A DNA stretch of 64,000 nt. Origin: Leptolinea sp. UBA5203 (GTDB lineage Bacteria; Chloroflexota; Anaerolineae; Anaerolineales; Anaerolineaceae). Positions 33,185-41,224 of this stretch are shown here, in pieces (position 1 is the first letter of the stretch; each line of letters begins with the position of its first letter). Where the stretch lies: assembly GCA_002412765.1 (NCBI GenBank), contig DHVR01000045.1:1-64000 (forward strand). Direction: 5' to 3'. The position numbers and the translations under genes were made by a program. The notes below the pieces were generated by a model that was given only the letters and a program-made list of their open reading frames with translations, made no database searches and was not told the origin of the DNA.

Positions 33185-34468
33185 TTACGCGAGGGCTTGC
33201 TCCAGATCCCAAAGGATGTCTTCAATATCTTCCGTGCCGATGCTCAGGCGGATGAAATCCGGGGAAACCCCAGCGGAGATCTGCTGCTCTTCATTCAATT
33301 GGCTGTGCGTGGTGCTGCCTGGATGAATGGCCAGACTCTTGGAATCGCCCACATTTGCAAGGTGGCTGAACAGTTTCAGACTTTCAATAAATTTCTTACC
33401 GGCTTTGGCTCCGCCTTTGATGCCGAAACCCAGAATGGCGCCGGGGCCTTTGGGTAAGTATTTCTGCGCGGCAACATAATCCGGACTGCTTTTCAATCCG
33501 GGGTAAGCCACCCATGTGACTTTGGGATGAGCGCTCAGGTACTCCGCAACTTTTTGGGCATTGGAAACATGCCGTTCCATGCGCAAGCTCAAGGTTTCCA
33601 GACCCTGTAAGAAGAGGAAGGAGTTGAAGGGGGACAGGCAGCCGCCAAAATCCCGCAAAATTTGAACTCTGGCTTTCAAAATGAAGGCCAAATTGCCCAA
33701 ATCGGAATAAACCAGCCCATGATAGCTGCCGTCGGGGGTATTGAAATTCGGGAAGCGCGGGTTGTCCTTCCATTGAAAATTACCGCCATCCACAATCACA
33801 CCACCGATGGAAGTACCATGTCCGCCGATGAATTTGGTGGCAGAATGGACAACAATATTGGCGCCGTATTCGAAGGGTCGAGCCAGATAGGGGGTGGCAA
33901 AAGTGTTGTCGATCAACAGGGGAATGCCGAATTCCTGGCCAATTTTTGCCACTTCTTCAAAGGGGAAGACATTGATTTGAGGATTACCCAGTGTCTCTCC
34001 GTAGAGGATCTTGGTGTTGGGGCGGATGGCCTTGCGGAAATTTTCCGGATCGCGCGGGTCCACCAGAGTAACTTCAATACCCAGGCGCGGGAAGGAATAC
34101 ACAAATTGACTATAGGTGCCGCCATACAACGTGGAAGCGGAGACAATATGATCACCGGCACCGGCCAGGGTGAAAATCGCCTGAGCCTGAGCCGCATGAC
34201 CGGAAGCGACAGCCAATGCGCCCACGCCGCCTTCCAGATCCGCAATCCGTTTTTCAAAGACGTCACTGGTCGGATTCATGATGCGGGTATAAATGTTGCC
34301 GAATTCCTTCAGGGCAAACAAGTTGGCAGCGTGTTCTGTATTCTTAAACTGATAGGAGGTTGTTTGGTAAATCGGTACGGCGCGAGAGCCGGTGGTCGGA
34401 TCAGCTTCCTGACCGGAATGCAGTTGACGGGTTGCAAAACCAAATTGACGAGATTCTTTCTTTGACAT
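33185..34468 (-). CDS. metY: O-acetylhomoserine sulfhydrylase
   Basis: 427 residues of the Cys/Met-metabolism PLP family, long MetY form: FATRQLHSGQEADPTTGSRA, PIYQTTSYQF, YTRIMNPTSDVFEKRIADLEG, and the PLP lysine in VVHSATKFIGGHG. Length and the ending FIRLSIGTEDIEDILWDLEQ fit O-acetyl-L-homoserine sulfhydrylase, which makes homocysteine from sulfide. The frame is open to 34543 but AAAAGGA sits before the ATG at 34468. The gene lies behind a SAM-I riboswitch and terminator (34604-34761), direct evidence for a methionine-pathway role. cysK lies upstream on the same strand. Confidence 0.95.
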   Translation of the reverse strand: MSKKESRQFGFATRQLHSGQEADPTTGSRAVPIYQTTSYQFKNTEHAANLFALKEFGNIYTRIMNPTSDVFEKRIADLEGGVGALAVASGHAAQAQAIFTLAGAGDHIVSASTLYGGTYSQFVYSFPRLGIEVTLVDPRDPENFRKAIRPNTKILYGETLGNPQINVFPFEEVAKIGQEFGIPLLIDNTFATPYLARPFEYGANIVVHSATKFIGGHGTSIGGVIVDGGNFQWKDNPRFPNFNTPDGSYHGLVYSDLGNLAFILKARVQILRDFGGCLSPFNSFLFLQGLETLSLRMERHVSNAQKVAEYLSAHPKVTWVAYPGLKSSPDYVAAQKYLPKGPGAILGFGIKGGAKAGKKFIESLKLFSHLANVGDSKSLAIHPGSTTHSQLNEEQQISAGVSPDFIRLSIGTEDIEDILWDLEQALA

Positions 34469-34603
34469 GATGTTTTTCCTTTTTACTAGTTTGGGTGGAA
34501 TGACTTCCACGAGTTTTTTCAGCCAACAAGCGCATTTCTTCATCTCAGCGCGTTATTTTTACGATAGATCATGACACGGGATACCCTCCATTTTTTTGTA
34601 GAG

Positions 34604-34640
34604 TAAAAAAAAGACTCTCCTGAACGATAAGAAGAGTCTT
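34604..34640 (-). terminator. Riboswitch-controlled terminator ahead of metY
   Basis: On the minus strand, AAGACTCTT...AGGAGAGTCTT forms a stem (arms at 34634-34640 and 34611-34617 plus neighbours) followed by eight or more T residues (34605-34612). It lies just after the SAM-I aptamer and about 140 bases before the metY start, the usual expression platform. Confidence 0.9.
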
Positions 34641-34659
34641 AATGGAAGGGACAGATCTC

Positions 34660-34761
34660 CTCTCATCTTCCAGTTTTTTTCTGTCGGATTTGGCACCTGG
34701 TTCTTGCGAACTGGTTGTCAAGGTTTCATCGGGCCGATCCCTCCACCTTTCTGGATAAGAG
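34660..34761 (-). ncRNA. SAM-I riboswitch (S-box) aptamer
   Basis: Read on the minus strand, the P1 stem is CTCTTATC (34761-34754) with GATGAGAG (34667-34660). Between lie the S-box hallmarks: CCAGAAAGGTGGAGGGA, GGCCCGATGAAACC, GACAACC and GGTGCCAAATCC. The 3' P1 strand is available to compete with the terminator at 34604-34640. When SAM is bound, metY transcription should stop. Identification rests on these conserved core segments in the right order. Confidence 0.95.
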
Positions 34762-34848
34762 CATTCTTATAGGATGATGTTAAAGAGCTGCGAAATTCCT
34801 TTTTTCTAATCCCTACGGGCTAGAAAAGAAAGGACAAACACCTTCCCC

Positions 34849-35784
34849 TTAATCCGCTAAATCGGCATATAAGGGAGTACTTAGGTAACGCTCGCCGAAA
34901 GAAGGGATGATGACCACAATCAGTTTGCCTTTATTTTCAGGTCGTTTTGCCACCTGCAAGGCTGCCCAGGTTGCCGCACCCGATGAGATACCCACCAACA
35001 AACCCTCTTCGCGGGCCAATCGTCTGGCAGTATCAAAAGCATCTTCATTCTTTACCTGCACGATTTCATCGTAGATTTTGGTGTTGAGTACATCCGGAAT
35101 AAAGCCCGCGCCAATGCCCTGGATGGAATGCGGTCCTTTGGGTCCGCCGGAGAGCACCGCGGACGCCGCAGGTTCGACCGCAATGGCTTTGAAAGACGGC
35201 TTGCGCGCTTTCAGTACTTCACCTATTCCGGTGATGGTTCCGCCGGTACCCACTCCGGCCACCAGAATATCCACCTTTCCATCTGTGTCCTTCCATATTT
35301 CCTTGGCGGTTGTTTTACGATGGATTTCAGGATTGGCCGGATTATTAAATTGCTGGGGCAGAAAATATTTAGCGGGATCATTTGCAGCAATTTCTTCCGC
35401 TTTACGAATCGCGCCGCCCATACCGTCGGGGCCGGGGGTCAGGATTAATTCAGCGCCGTAAGCGCGTAATAAAATCTTGCGTTCCTTGCTCATCGTTTCA
35501 GGCATGGTCAGGATGATTTTATACCCTCTGGCAGCTGCCACCATAGCCAGGGCGATGCCCGTGTTGCCGCTGGTGGGTTCGACGATGATAGTATCCGGCT
35601 TCAATAGACCGGCTGCTTCGGCGGCATCAATCATAGCCACCCCAATACGATCTTTAACGCTGTGGGCGGGATTGAAGTATTCCAGTTTCAAAACAACCTG
35701 TGCAACACCATCTTTATTCAATCGGTTCAATTGAACCAGAGGCGTATTTCCAATCAAATCCGTTACATTCTTTGCGATTTTCAT
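34849..35784 (-). CDS. cysK: Cysteine synthase A (O-acetylserine sulfhydrylase)
   Basis: 311 residues of the PLP-dependent CysK family: IGNTPLVQLNRL, the PLP lysine in NPAHSVKDRIG, EPTSGNTGIALA (the substrate-binding TSGNTG loop), GVGTGGTITGIGEVLK and GISSGAATWAAL. It makes cysteine from O-acetylserine and sulfide. AAAGGA precedes the ATG. Upstream on the same strand lie a terminator hairpin, a small Cys/Met-rich leader frame and a sigma70-like promoter, so expression is probably controlled by attenuation. Downstream is the separately controlled metY. Confidence 0.96.
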   Translation of the reverse strand: MKIAKNVTDLIGNTPLVQLNRLNKDGVAQVVLKLEYFNPAHSVKDRIGVAMIDAAEAAGLLKPDTIIVEPTSGNTGIALAMVAAARGYKIILTMPETMSKERKILLRAYGAELILTPGPDGMGGAIRKAEEIAANDPAKYFLPQQFNNPANPEIHRKTTAKEIWKDTDGKVDILVAGVGTGGTITGIGEVLKARKPSFKAIAVEPAASAVLSGGPKGPHSIQGIGAGFIPDVLNTKIYDEIVQVKNEDAFDTARRLAREEGLLVGISSGAATWAALQVAKRPENKGKLIVVIIPSFGERYLSTPLYADLAD

Positions 35785-35822
35785 GCTGTTAAGTCCTTTG
35801 TTAGTTTCCCTAATTTTTTAAT

Positions 35823-35860
35823 AAAAAAATGGCTTCCGCATTTTTATTGCGAGAAGCCAT
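35823..35860 (-). terminator. Attenuator-type terminator in the cysK leader
   Basis: Minus strand: ATGGCTTC-T-CGC (35860-35849) pairs with GCG-GAAGCCAT (35839-35829) around a 9-base loop and is followed by TTTTTTTATT. It lies about 50 bases after the leader peptide stop and 40 bases before cysK, i.e. before the gene it would control. It could also simply end transcription from the upstream response regulator gene. Confidence 0.85.
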
Positions 35861-35911
35861 CCGTCACATCAGCATTTTGATCGTGTCTGCCAGGTGTGTT
35901 GTGCTGTGTGC

Positions 35912-36001
35912 TTAACCTTGCAGGCGAGCCGAGCTACGCTGAGGAGGTTGCGCTCCCCGCATATTCCACATACACATACACATTGCAAATAAATTTTTCA
36001 T
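35912..36001 (-). CDS. Candidate leader peptide with Met-Cys-Met-Cys-Met run, upstream of cysK
   Basis: A 29-residue frame starting ATG at 36001: MKNLFAMCMCMWNMRG, then a Gln/Pro/Arg/Ser-rich tail ending LQG and TAA at 35912. Codons 7-11 are ATG TGT ATG TGT ATG, and a sixth Met (counting the start) is at 14. The expected RNA start is about 40 bases upstream, GGAAAACCAG precedes the ATG, and a terminator follows. This is the form of an amino-acid attenuator: scarce charged tRNA-Cys or tRNA-Met would stall the ribosome at codons 7-11 and alter folding so that cysK is transcribed. It matches no leader peptide I know. The reading is inference from position and codon content. Confidence 0.55.
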   Translation of the reverse strand: MKNLFAMCMCMWNMRGAQPPQRSSARLQG

Positions 36002-36021
36002 CTGGTTTTCCATATTCCTAT

Positions 36022-36078
36022 AAAGACTATTATGACTATATTAGTCTTTATTATTGCGTTAAATATAAAAAAAGTCAA
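36022..36078 (-). promoter_or_regulatory. Promoter of the cysK leader with dyad at the start site
   Basis: Minus strand: -35 TTGACT (36078-36073), 17-base spacer, -10 AATAAT (36055-36050). The predicted start (about 36043) lies in a dyad, AAAGACTA at 36022-36029 and TAGTCTTT at 36042-36049, which could be an operator or the first stem of the leader RNA. Confidence 0.7.
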
Positions 36079-36239
36079 TAAGCAAAAATTGCAGCAAACA
36101 AAATGTTATAAAACCATGCACTGAAATTGGATTGGATACCACCTTAGCTAATACAATTCCTTTTATAGGGCAGGTGGTGGTTGAACATCAGTTTTGAGCT
36201 TCATCCCGTTTAGTTTTGATATAACTAAATAAGAGAGTA

Positions 36240-36629
36240 CTAGATAAATTTTTCGATGCGTTCCAACAAGTTTTTCAAATCAAAGGGTTTTAACAAATAA
36301 TCGCTGACATTTAACTTGAGCGCGTCCTTGATAATATCGTTCTTGGCAATCGCCGTCAGCATAATCACCGGGATGTCTTCCAAACCGGGCGTCTGACGAA
36401 TTTCTCTCAGCACCTGCAAGCCGTCTTTGTCCGGCATCATATAATCCAAAAGGATCAGATCCGGGGTGCGCTTCATGGCCTGAATAATACCATCCCGGCC
36501 GCATAGGGCAACGTCCACCGCATATCCATTAGCGGTCAATAGCATATGGATTAACTGTGTAATCTCTATGCCATCATCAATGGCTAATATCCTCTTAATG
36601 ACTTCTTTACCTGAGATAGATGGTATCAT
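36240..36629 (-). CDS. Single-domain response regulator (CheY-like)
   Basis: 129 residues, receiver domain only: acidic pair in RILAIDDG, phospho-acceptor D62 in LILLDYMMPD, Thr in VIMLTAIAKND and Lys114 in YLLKPFD. There is no output domain. The frame can extend to a GTG at 36665, but that region contains a TGCTATACT extended -10 element, and GAGG precedes the ATG at 36629, so the shorter form is used. No histidine kinase is adjacent; its partner is unknown. Between its stop and the cysK promoter lie about 160 bases with only a weak 7-base dyad (36138-36178). Confidence 0.85.
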   Translation of the reverse strand: MIPSISGKEVIKRILAIDDGIEITQLIHMLLTANGYAVDVALCGRDGIIQAMKRTPDLILLDYMMPDKDGLQVLREIRQTPGLEDIPVIMLTAIAKNDIIKDALKLNVSDYLLKPFDLKNLLERIEKFI

Positions 36630-36818
36630 GGCCCTCAAATCCGTATCTATTTCTGAGTATAGCACGTCTGATCGTATCGCAAGTAAATCAAGTATTAATA
36701 AATTCTTCTTAGCTTGAATTTGTTAACCATCATGAAGTCTCATCAAATGCATAATGCATGTTGATGAGAAACCAACGACAAGTCGGATTGCATTTCAACG
36801 TAGTAATCATCCACCATG

Positions 36819-39182
36819 TTAGAGATTCTCATGTTCAGTTCGAGAGATAATCTCATTCTGAAGGGCCAGACCCAAATTGCAGAAATAATCGCTGTATCCG
36901 GCTACGCGCACAATTAAATCTCGATAGTTTTCCGGGTGTGCCTGTGCCTGGCGCAGCGTCGCCGCATCCACAATATTGAACTGGATATGGTGTCCATCCA
37001 GGCGAAAATAGGTGCGCACCAACTGACCCAACCTTTCCAGCCCCGCCTCATCCTGCACCAACTGTGGGGTGAATTTCAGATTCAGCAGCGTTCCCCCCGT
37101 TCGGATGTGATCCATCTTGGCTGCCGAACGCAAGACTGCCGTCGGGCCGTTGCGGTCCGCCCCCTGCACCGGGGAGATGCCTTCCGAAAGCGGTTGACCG
37201 GCTTTGCGCCCGTCCGCGGTGGCACCAATCACCGAACCGAAATACACATGTGCTGTGGTGGGCAGTAAATTGATCTCATAATGCCCGCCCTTGGTATTCG
37301 GCCGGCCGTGGATGGCCTCGTAATAAGCCTCGAAAACCCGCTTCATGAGATCATCCGCGCGGTCATCGTCGTTGCCGTATTTGGGCGTACGGTTGATCAT
37401 AATCTGGCGTTCTTTTTCGTAGCCCACATAATCAGCATCCAATATTTGCAGCAGCTGGCTCATGGAGAGCGAACCCAACTCAAAAATGTGCGTTTGAATG
37501 GCGACCAGGGTATCGGTGATGCTGCCCAGGCCGACCCCCTGAATATAGGAGGTGTTGTAGCGTGCCCCGCCATTATGATAATCCTTGCCGGTTTCAATGC
37601 AGTCATCCACCAGCAGCGAAAGAAAAGGCACTGGCAGGAAAGCGGCATACAGCCGTTCAATTTTCTGATTGCCGCGAATTTTAAGATCAATAAAATAATT
37701 CAACTGCACCAGGAAAGCAGCCCACAAGTCTTCGAAGGAGCCAAACTCCACCGCCGCGCCGCTTTTGGGACCAAGCTGACGATGGGTGCGCGCATCAAAC
37801 CCGTTGCTGAGGGTCAGTTCCAGGACTTTCACCAAATTGAAATATCCGGTCAGGTTGTAATTTTCCTTGCCGAAAGCGCCCGTCTCCACACAGCCGCTGG
37901 TACCGCCGCTGCGCGCGTCCGCCACGCTCTTGCCCATGCGGATCATCTCCTCCACCACCACATCAGCATTAAAAATGGAGGGCTGTCCGAAACCGGTTTT
38001 GACAATTTTTAAAGCCCGTTTAAGAAAAGCATCCGGGTTCTTTTTGCTGAGCTGAATATTGGAACTGGGCTGTAATAAGCGCATTTCCTCGATCACATCC
38101 AGAATCAGGTATGAAACCTCATTCACCCCATCCTGACCGTTTTCCAGGATGCCGCCCAAATTGATGTTGGCGAAATCCGTATAAGTGTTGCTTTCCTCGG
38201 CGGTCACCCCAATCTTGGGGGGAGCCGGCTGGTTGTGGAACTTCACCCACAGACATTCCAACAATTCCATAGCCTCTTCCCGGCTGAGCTGGTTGGCCTC
38301 CACTTCCTTTTGATAAAACGGCAGAAGGTGGCGGTCCAAATGGCCGGGATTAAAAGCATCCCAAGGGTTTAACTCTGTGATCACGCCCAGGTGCACAAAC
38401 CAATAGGCTTGCAGGGCTTCGCGAAAAGTATCCGGCTTTTTAGCAGGCACCTTGCGGCAGACGCGGGCAATTTCCAGCAGTTCCGCCTTACGTGCGGGGT
38501 CGTTTTCGGCTTCTGCCAGAACCATCGCCTTTTCAGCGTGCCGGCGGGCGTAATAGATCATACCCTCAGCGGTGATGCGCATGGCCTTTAATTGTTCCTG
38601 TTTGTCAAAGGCATCTGCATCCGTCAGAAAATCCAGCTTTTCCAGGCGTGCATCAATGCGAGCGATAAAATCCAACATGCCAAAGCGATAAATCTTGTCA
38701 TCCAGGACGGTGTGACCCGGTCCGCGCTGCTCCATGAACTCGGTAAAAACACCGGCGGTATACGCCATCAGCCATTCTTCTTCCATCTCTGCAAAAATGC
38801 GCTCGCGGATGGTCTTTCCGCGCCAGAAGGGAGTGATGGTTTCGAGGTAAGTTTTGCGGTTTATGTCCGAGACTTTGAAAAAGATTTTCTCGCGCTGATC
38901 CAGAATGTCCAGATCCTGCGCGCTGTGCAGACAGATTTCCGGGAAGGTAGGCGTGGCCATCGGTTCCGGTCCGCGTTCGCCGACAATCAACTCATCCTCT
39001 CCCAGATAAATTTCTTTATTCGCCAAAATGAAGGCGTGCAGCAAGGCCCGTTCCACCGGCTTGGATTCATTGCCCCGGTAATATTCCTGATAAAAGCGGG
39101 TGCAGAGAGAAGCCCGCTCCGTAGATAAGGTGGGGATGGCTGCCAGGCTCTTCGCGCGCAGGCGTTGAATGCGTTCGTTCAT
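36819..39182 (-). CDS. hypD: Glycyl radical enzyme, trans-4-hydroxy-L-proline dehydratase type
   Basis: 787 residues of the PFL-like glycyl radical family. The radical site is RVAGYSDYF (Gly762) and the thiyl Cys is C431 in GGTSGCVETGAFGKE. As I recall the C. difficile hydroxyproline dehydratase active site (F152, H160, D278, S334, F340, C434, E436, Y450, T645, G765), every one is found here with a constant offset of three: F149, H157, D275, S331, F337, C431, E433, Y447, T642, G762. This strongly favours that enzyme over glycerol, choline or PFL relatives. It would dehydrate hydroxyproline to pyrroline-5-carboxylate. GGAGG at the activase stop precedes its ATG. It is not the hydrogenase maturation protein also called HypD. 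Confidence 0.9.
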   Translation of the reverse strand: MNERIQRLRAKSLAAIPTLSTERASLCTRFYQEYYRGNESKPVERALLHAFILANKEIYLGEDELIVGERGPEPMATPTFPEICLHSAQDLDILDQREKIFFKVSDINRKTYLETITPFWRGKTIRERIFAEMEEEWLMAYTAGVFTEFMEQRGPGHTVLDDKIYRFGMLDFIARIDARLEKLDFLTDADAFDKQEQLKAMRITAEGMIYYARRHAEKAMVLAEAENDPARKAELLEIARVCRKVPAKKPDTFREALQAYWFVHLGVITELNPWDAFNPGHLDRHLLPFYQKEVEANQLSREEAMELLECLWVKFHNQPAPPKIGVTAEESNTYTDFANINLGGILENGQDGVNEVSYLILDVIEEMRLLQPSSNIQLSKKNPDAFLKRALKIVKTGFGQPSIFNADVVVEEMIRMGKSVADARSGGTSGCVETGAFGKENYNLTGYFNLVKVLELTLSNGFDARTHRQLGPKSGAAVEFGSFEDLWAAFLVQLNYFIDLKIRGNQKIERLYAAFLPVPFLSLLVDDCIETGKDYHNGGARYNTSYIQGVGLGSITDTLVAIQTHIFELGSLSMSQLLQILDADYVGYEKERQIMINRTPKYGNDDDRADDLMKRVFEAYYEAIHGRPNTKGGHYEINLLPTTAHVYFGSVIGATADGRKAGQPLSEGISPVQGADRNGPTAVLRSAAKMDHIRTGGTLLNLKFTPQLVQDEAGLERLGQLVRTYFRLDGHHIQFNIVDAATLRQAQAHPENYRDLIVRVAGYSDYFCNLGLALQNEIISRTEHENL

Positions 39183-39186
39183 GAAA

Positions 39187-40089
39187 TCAACCTCCGATTT
39201 TTACCTGGAAGCCAGCCTTTTGGAAGGCTCCCGCAATGCGTAGGATATCAACCGGTTCACCCGGTTGGATTTGGCTCAAGCGGTAAGGCAACTGCAGCCG
39301 CTCATACTTGGCTTGCGCCGTGTGATGATACGGCAGGACGTCAATACGGCGAAAGTGTGTTTGCTCACGGAGAAAAGTGATCATATGCTCAATGTTGCCA
39401 TCCGAATCATTGATCGTTGGAATCAGCGGAAAGCGGAGTATCAACTTTGCTCCAGCCTGATCCAGCAGCTTCAAATTCTTAAAGATTAGCTCATTGGACA
39501 CACCGGTATAGGTTTGATGCAATCCAGAGTCCATCAGTTTCAAATCATACAGGATCAAATCGGTCAGCGGCAGGATGTCCAGCAGAACCTTCTCGTCCAC
39601 AAAACCGCAGGTATCCAGAGCCAGGTGCAGCCCTTTGGCTTTGGCAGCTGCGAAAAATTCCTGCAGGAACGCCGCCTGCATCAGCGGCTCGCCGCCCGAA
39701 CAGGTCACCCCGCCTCCAGATTCCTCGAAGAAGGAGAGGTCCTTCAAGGCAGTCTCAAGCAATTCCGCCACCGTCACCTGACGGCCAATTTTGTCCCAGG
39801 CCGTGGTTGGGCAGACATCCACACACGCCCTGCTCTCCTCACAGACGGTCAAATCCCGCTGGATGAGCGAGCCGTGTTTCGAAAGCGCCTGCGTCGGACA
39901 GGCCTGCAGGCAATCCCCGCAGCCCATGCAGCGTTCGTCATGCCAGGCCAACTGCACCGAAGCGCTGATCCCTTCCGGGTTATGACACCAGGCACAAGAT
40001 AACGGGCAGCCCTTAAAGAACACCGTGGTGCGGATGCCGGGGCCGTCATGGATGGAGAAGGGTTTAAGATCAAAAATCGTAGCTTGCAT
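39187..40089 (-). CDS. Glycyl radical enzyme activase (radical SAM)
   Basis: 300 residues. The radical SAM motif C28-x3-C32-x2-C35 lies in FKGCPLSCAWCHNPEG. A ferredoxin-like insert with two [4Fe-4S] motifs follows (CMGCGDCLQAC near 54-64 and CEESRACVDVC near 83-93), as in activases of dehydratase-type glycyl radical enzymes but not PFL itself. GGGVTCSGGEPL binds SAM. It installs the glycyl radical on the adjacent enzyme; the two genes are 4 bases apart. The frame is open to 40185, but the family begins at MQATIFDLKPFSIHDGPGIR, so the ATG at 40089 is used; the ribosome site is weak. Confidence 0.94.
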   Translation of the reverse strand: MQATIFDLKPFSIHDGPGIRTTVFFKGCPLSCAWCHNPEGISASVQLAWHDERCMGCGDCLQACPTQALSKHGSLIQRDLTVCEESRACVDVCPTTAWDKIGRQVTVAELLETALKDLSFFEESGGGVTCSGGEPLMQAAFLQEFFAAAKAKGLHLALDTCGFVDEKVLLDILPLTDLILYDLKLMDSGLHQTYTGVSNELIFKNLKLLDQAGAKLILRFPLIPTINDSDGNIEHMITFLREQTHFRRIDVLPYHHTAQAKYERLQLPYRLSQIQPGEPVDILRIAGAFQKAGFQVKIGG

Positions 40090-40430
40090 GGAAGGGGTCT
40101 TTTTCCTGTAAGCCAAGTATATTGGAAAAAGCGAAAAAATATCAGGGGAGAAAAATGTTTGTACTAGACACGTCGGTTGTGTCATCGCGAGGGCCTGAAG
40201 CTGTTTGCATTGAGACTAACTGTAAGCCCGGCCTGTACCCCAAAGGGGTAGGCGATCTCAAAGCTGACATCGTAATAAAAATAAATTCCCTTACAATCTC
40301 CCTCACCTCACCAACCAAACCTTCCCCTTCCCAGCAATCCCCATCTTTAAGGGTTTATAATTAACTCAACGTATATCCATAAAACAATCGATGGTTTGGT
40401 CAAAATGACATTCCACTATGAGGGATACCC
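40090..40430. repeat. Intergenic region with GTCATCGCGAGG...GGCGATCTCAA element
   Basis: The element at 40178-40261 begins GTGTCATCGCGAGG and ends GGCGATCTCAA, like the one at 29412-29483 (GTGTCATTGCGAACGAG to GGCAATCTCAA). An inner hairpin TACCCC-AAA-GGGGTA lies at 40238-40250. The remaining bases hold the promoters of the two divergent genes, not resolved; no gene seen. Confidence 0.5.
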
Positions 40431-41132
40431 ATGAAACCAAAATCTATCTATCAAAAATTTCTATTCTGCATCCTGCTTTCCGGCCTCGTCCTGAGCGCCT
40501 GTGTTCCAACGGCTGCGCCGCAAGGACCCACCCTGACCCCCTATATCCTGGTCGTCACCGCGGAACAGGCTAACATCTCAACCAGTGTTGCCGAGACGGT
40601 CTATGCGGAAATCAGCCAAACCGCCCTGGCGCAGCCAAGCGAAACCTCGGTGCCAGCCAGCGCTACACCGCTCTCCAGTATTGCCGTGGCCACAACTACA
40701 CCCATAAATACCATGACCAGCGCACTGGTCTACGTCACACCAGCAACAGTCCAATGGGTTGCCTCCTCGACACCCGAAAAAACCTCCACACCAGTCAACA
40801 AGGATTTTCGATGTGCCATCATTTCCCAAACCATTGCCGACAGTAAAGTCATGTTTCCTGGGGAAAGTTTTGAAGCTGGCTGGACAGTGGAAAATCGAGG
40901 CAATGCTTACTGGAATGCTGCCGGCTTGGATATTGTGTATGTCGCCGGTTCAGAAATGCAAAAAGGGGACAATTTTATCGATTTGCCGCAAAGTGTACCG
41001 CCAACTGGAAATTTTTCATTCTCCATCTCAATGGAGGCGCCAGGGTCCGCAGGAACGTACCAGGCAACCTGGATGTTATCCGGAGATCCCGGATCGTTTT
41101 GCCCCATGACCGTACGCATTCAGGTCAAGTAA
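40431..41132 (+). CDS. Lipoprotein with NBR1-type Ig-like domain
   Basis: 233 residues. Signal sequence with lipobox LVLSAC (Cys24), a Thr/Ser/Pro-rich linker to about 125, then an Ig-like domain of the kind found next to BRCA1 (NBR1): FPGESFEAGWTVENRGNAYW, then PPTGNFSFSISMEAPGSAGTY and a final CPMTVRIQVK strand. Such domains are common on surface proteins of Anaerolineae and are thought to bind other proteins or sugars; function here is unknown. GAGGGATACCC precedes the ATG. The 56367-57542 product shares the domain. Confidence 0.82.
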   Translation: MKPKSIYQKFLFCILLSGLVLSACVPTAAPQGPTLTPYILVVTAEQANISTSVAETVYAEISQTALAQPSETSVPASATPLSSIAVATTTPINTMTSALVYVTPATVQWVASSTPEKTSTPVNKDFRCAIISQTIADSKVMFPGESFEAGWTVENRGNAYWNAAGLDIVYVAGSEMQKGDNFIDLPQSVPPTGNFSFSISMEAPGSAGTYQATWMLSGDPGSFCPMTVRIQVK

Positions 41133-41157
41133 CAAGAAGGATGTTTGATGATTATCC

Positions 41158-41210
41158 GGGGTAGGTTTTAAAAGGGTTTGATATCAGAAATCCCTTTCTA
41201 AACCTACCCC
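41158..41210. repeat. GGGGTAGGTTT inverted repeat, copy 1
   Basis: GGGGTAGGTTT at 41158-41168 pairs with AAACCTACCCC at 41200-41210; an inner AAAGGG/CCCTTT pair extends the stem. It separates the convergent lipoprotein and polymerase genes and may act as a terminator. A sister copy with 14-base arms lies at 59151-59207, also between convergent genes. Confidence 0.65.
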
Positions 41211-41224
41211 TTACATTTGCTGAA

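Noticed and set aside
32995..33255. Pro-rich plus-strand frame (86 residues) overlapping the end of metY
   Set aside because: No ribosome binding site, composition follows a C-rich run, and its second half is antisense to the well supported metY gene.
35896..36081. Plus-strand frame of 61 residues over the cysK leader
   Set aside because: It is antisense to the promoter and leader, has no ribosome site, and is rich in low-complexity AT codons.
36134..36178. Possible T-box in the cysK leader (AAGGTGGTATCC on the minus strand)
   Set aside because: The motif departs from the conserved AGGGTGGNACCGCG, lies upstream of the promoter, and no specifier stem is visible.
36819..39182. Pyruvate formate-lyase or glycerol dehydratase
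   Set aside because: There is one thiyl Cys in a GCVE context rather than the Cys-Cys of PFL, and the residues after it (ETGAFGKE...TGY) fit hydroxyproline dehydratase.
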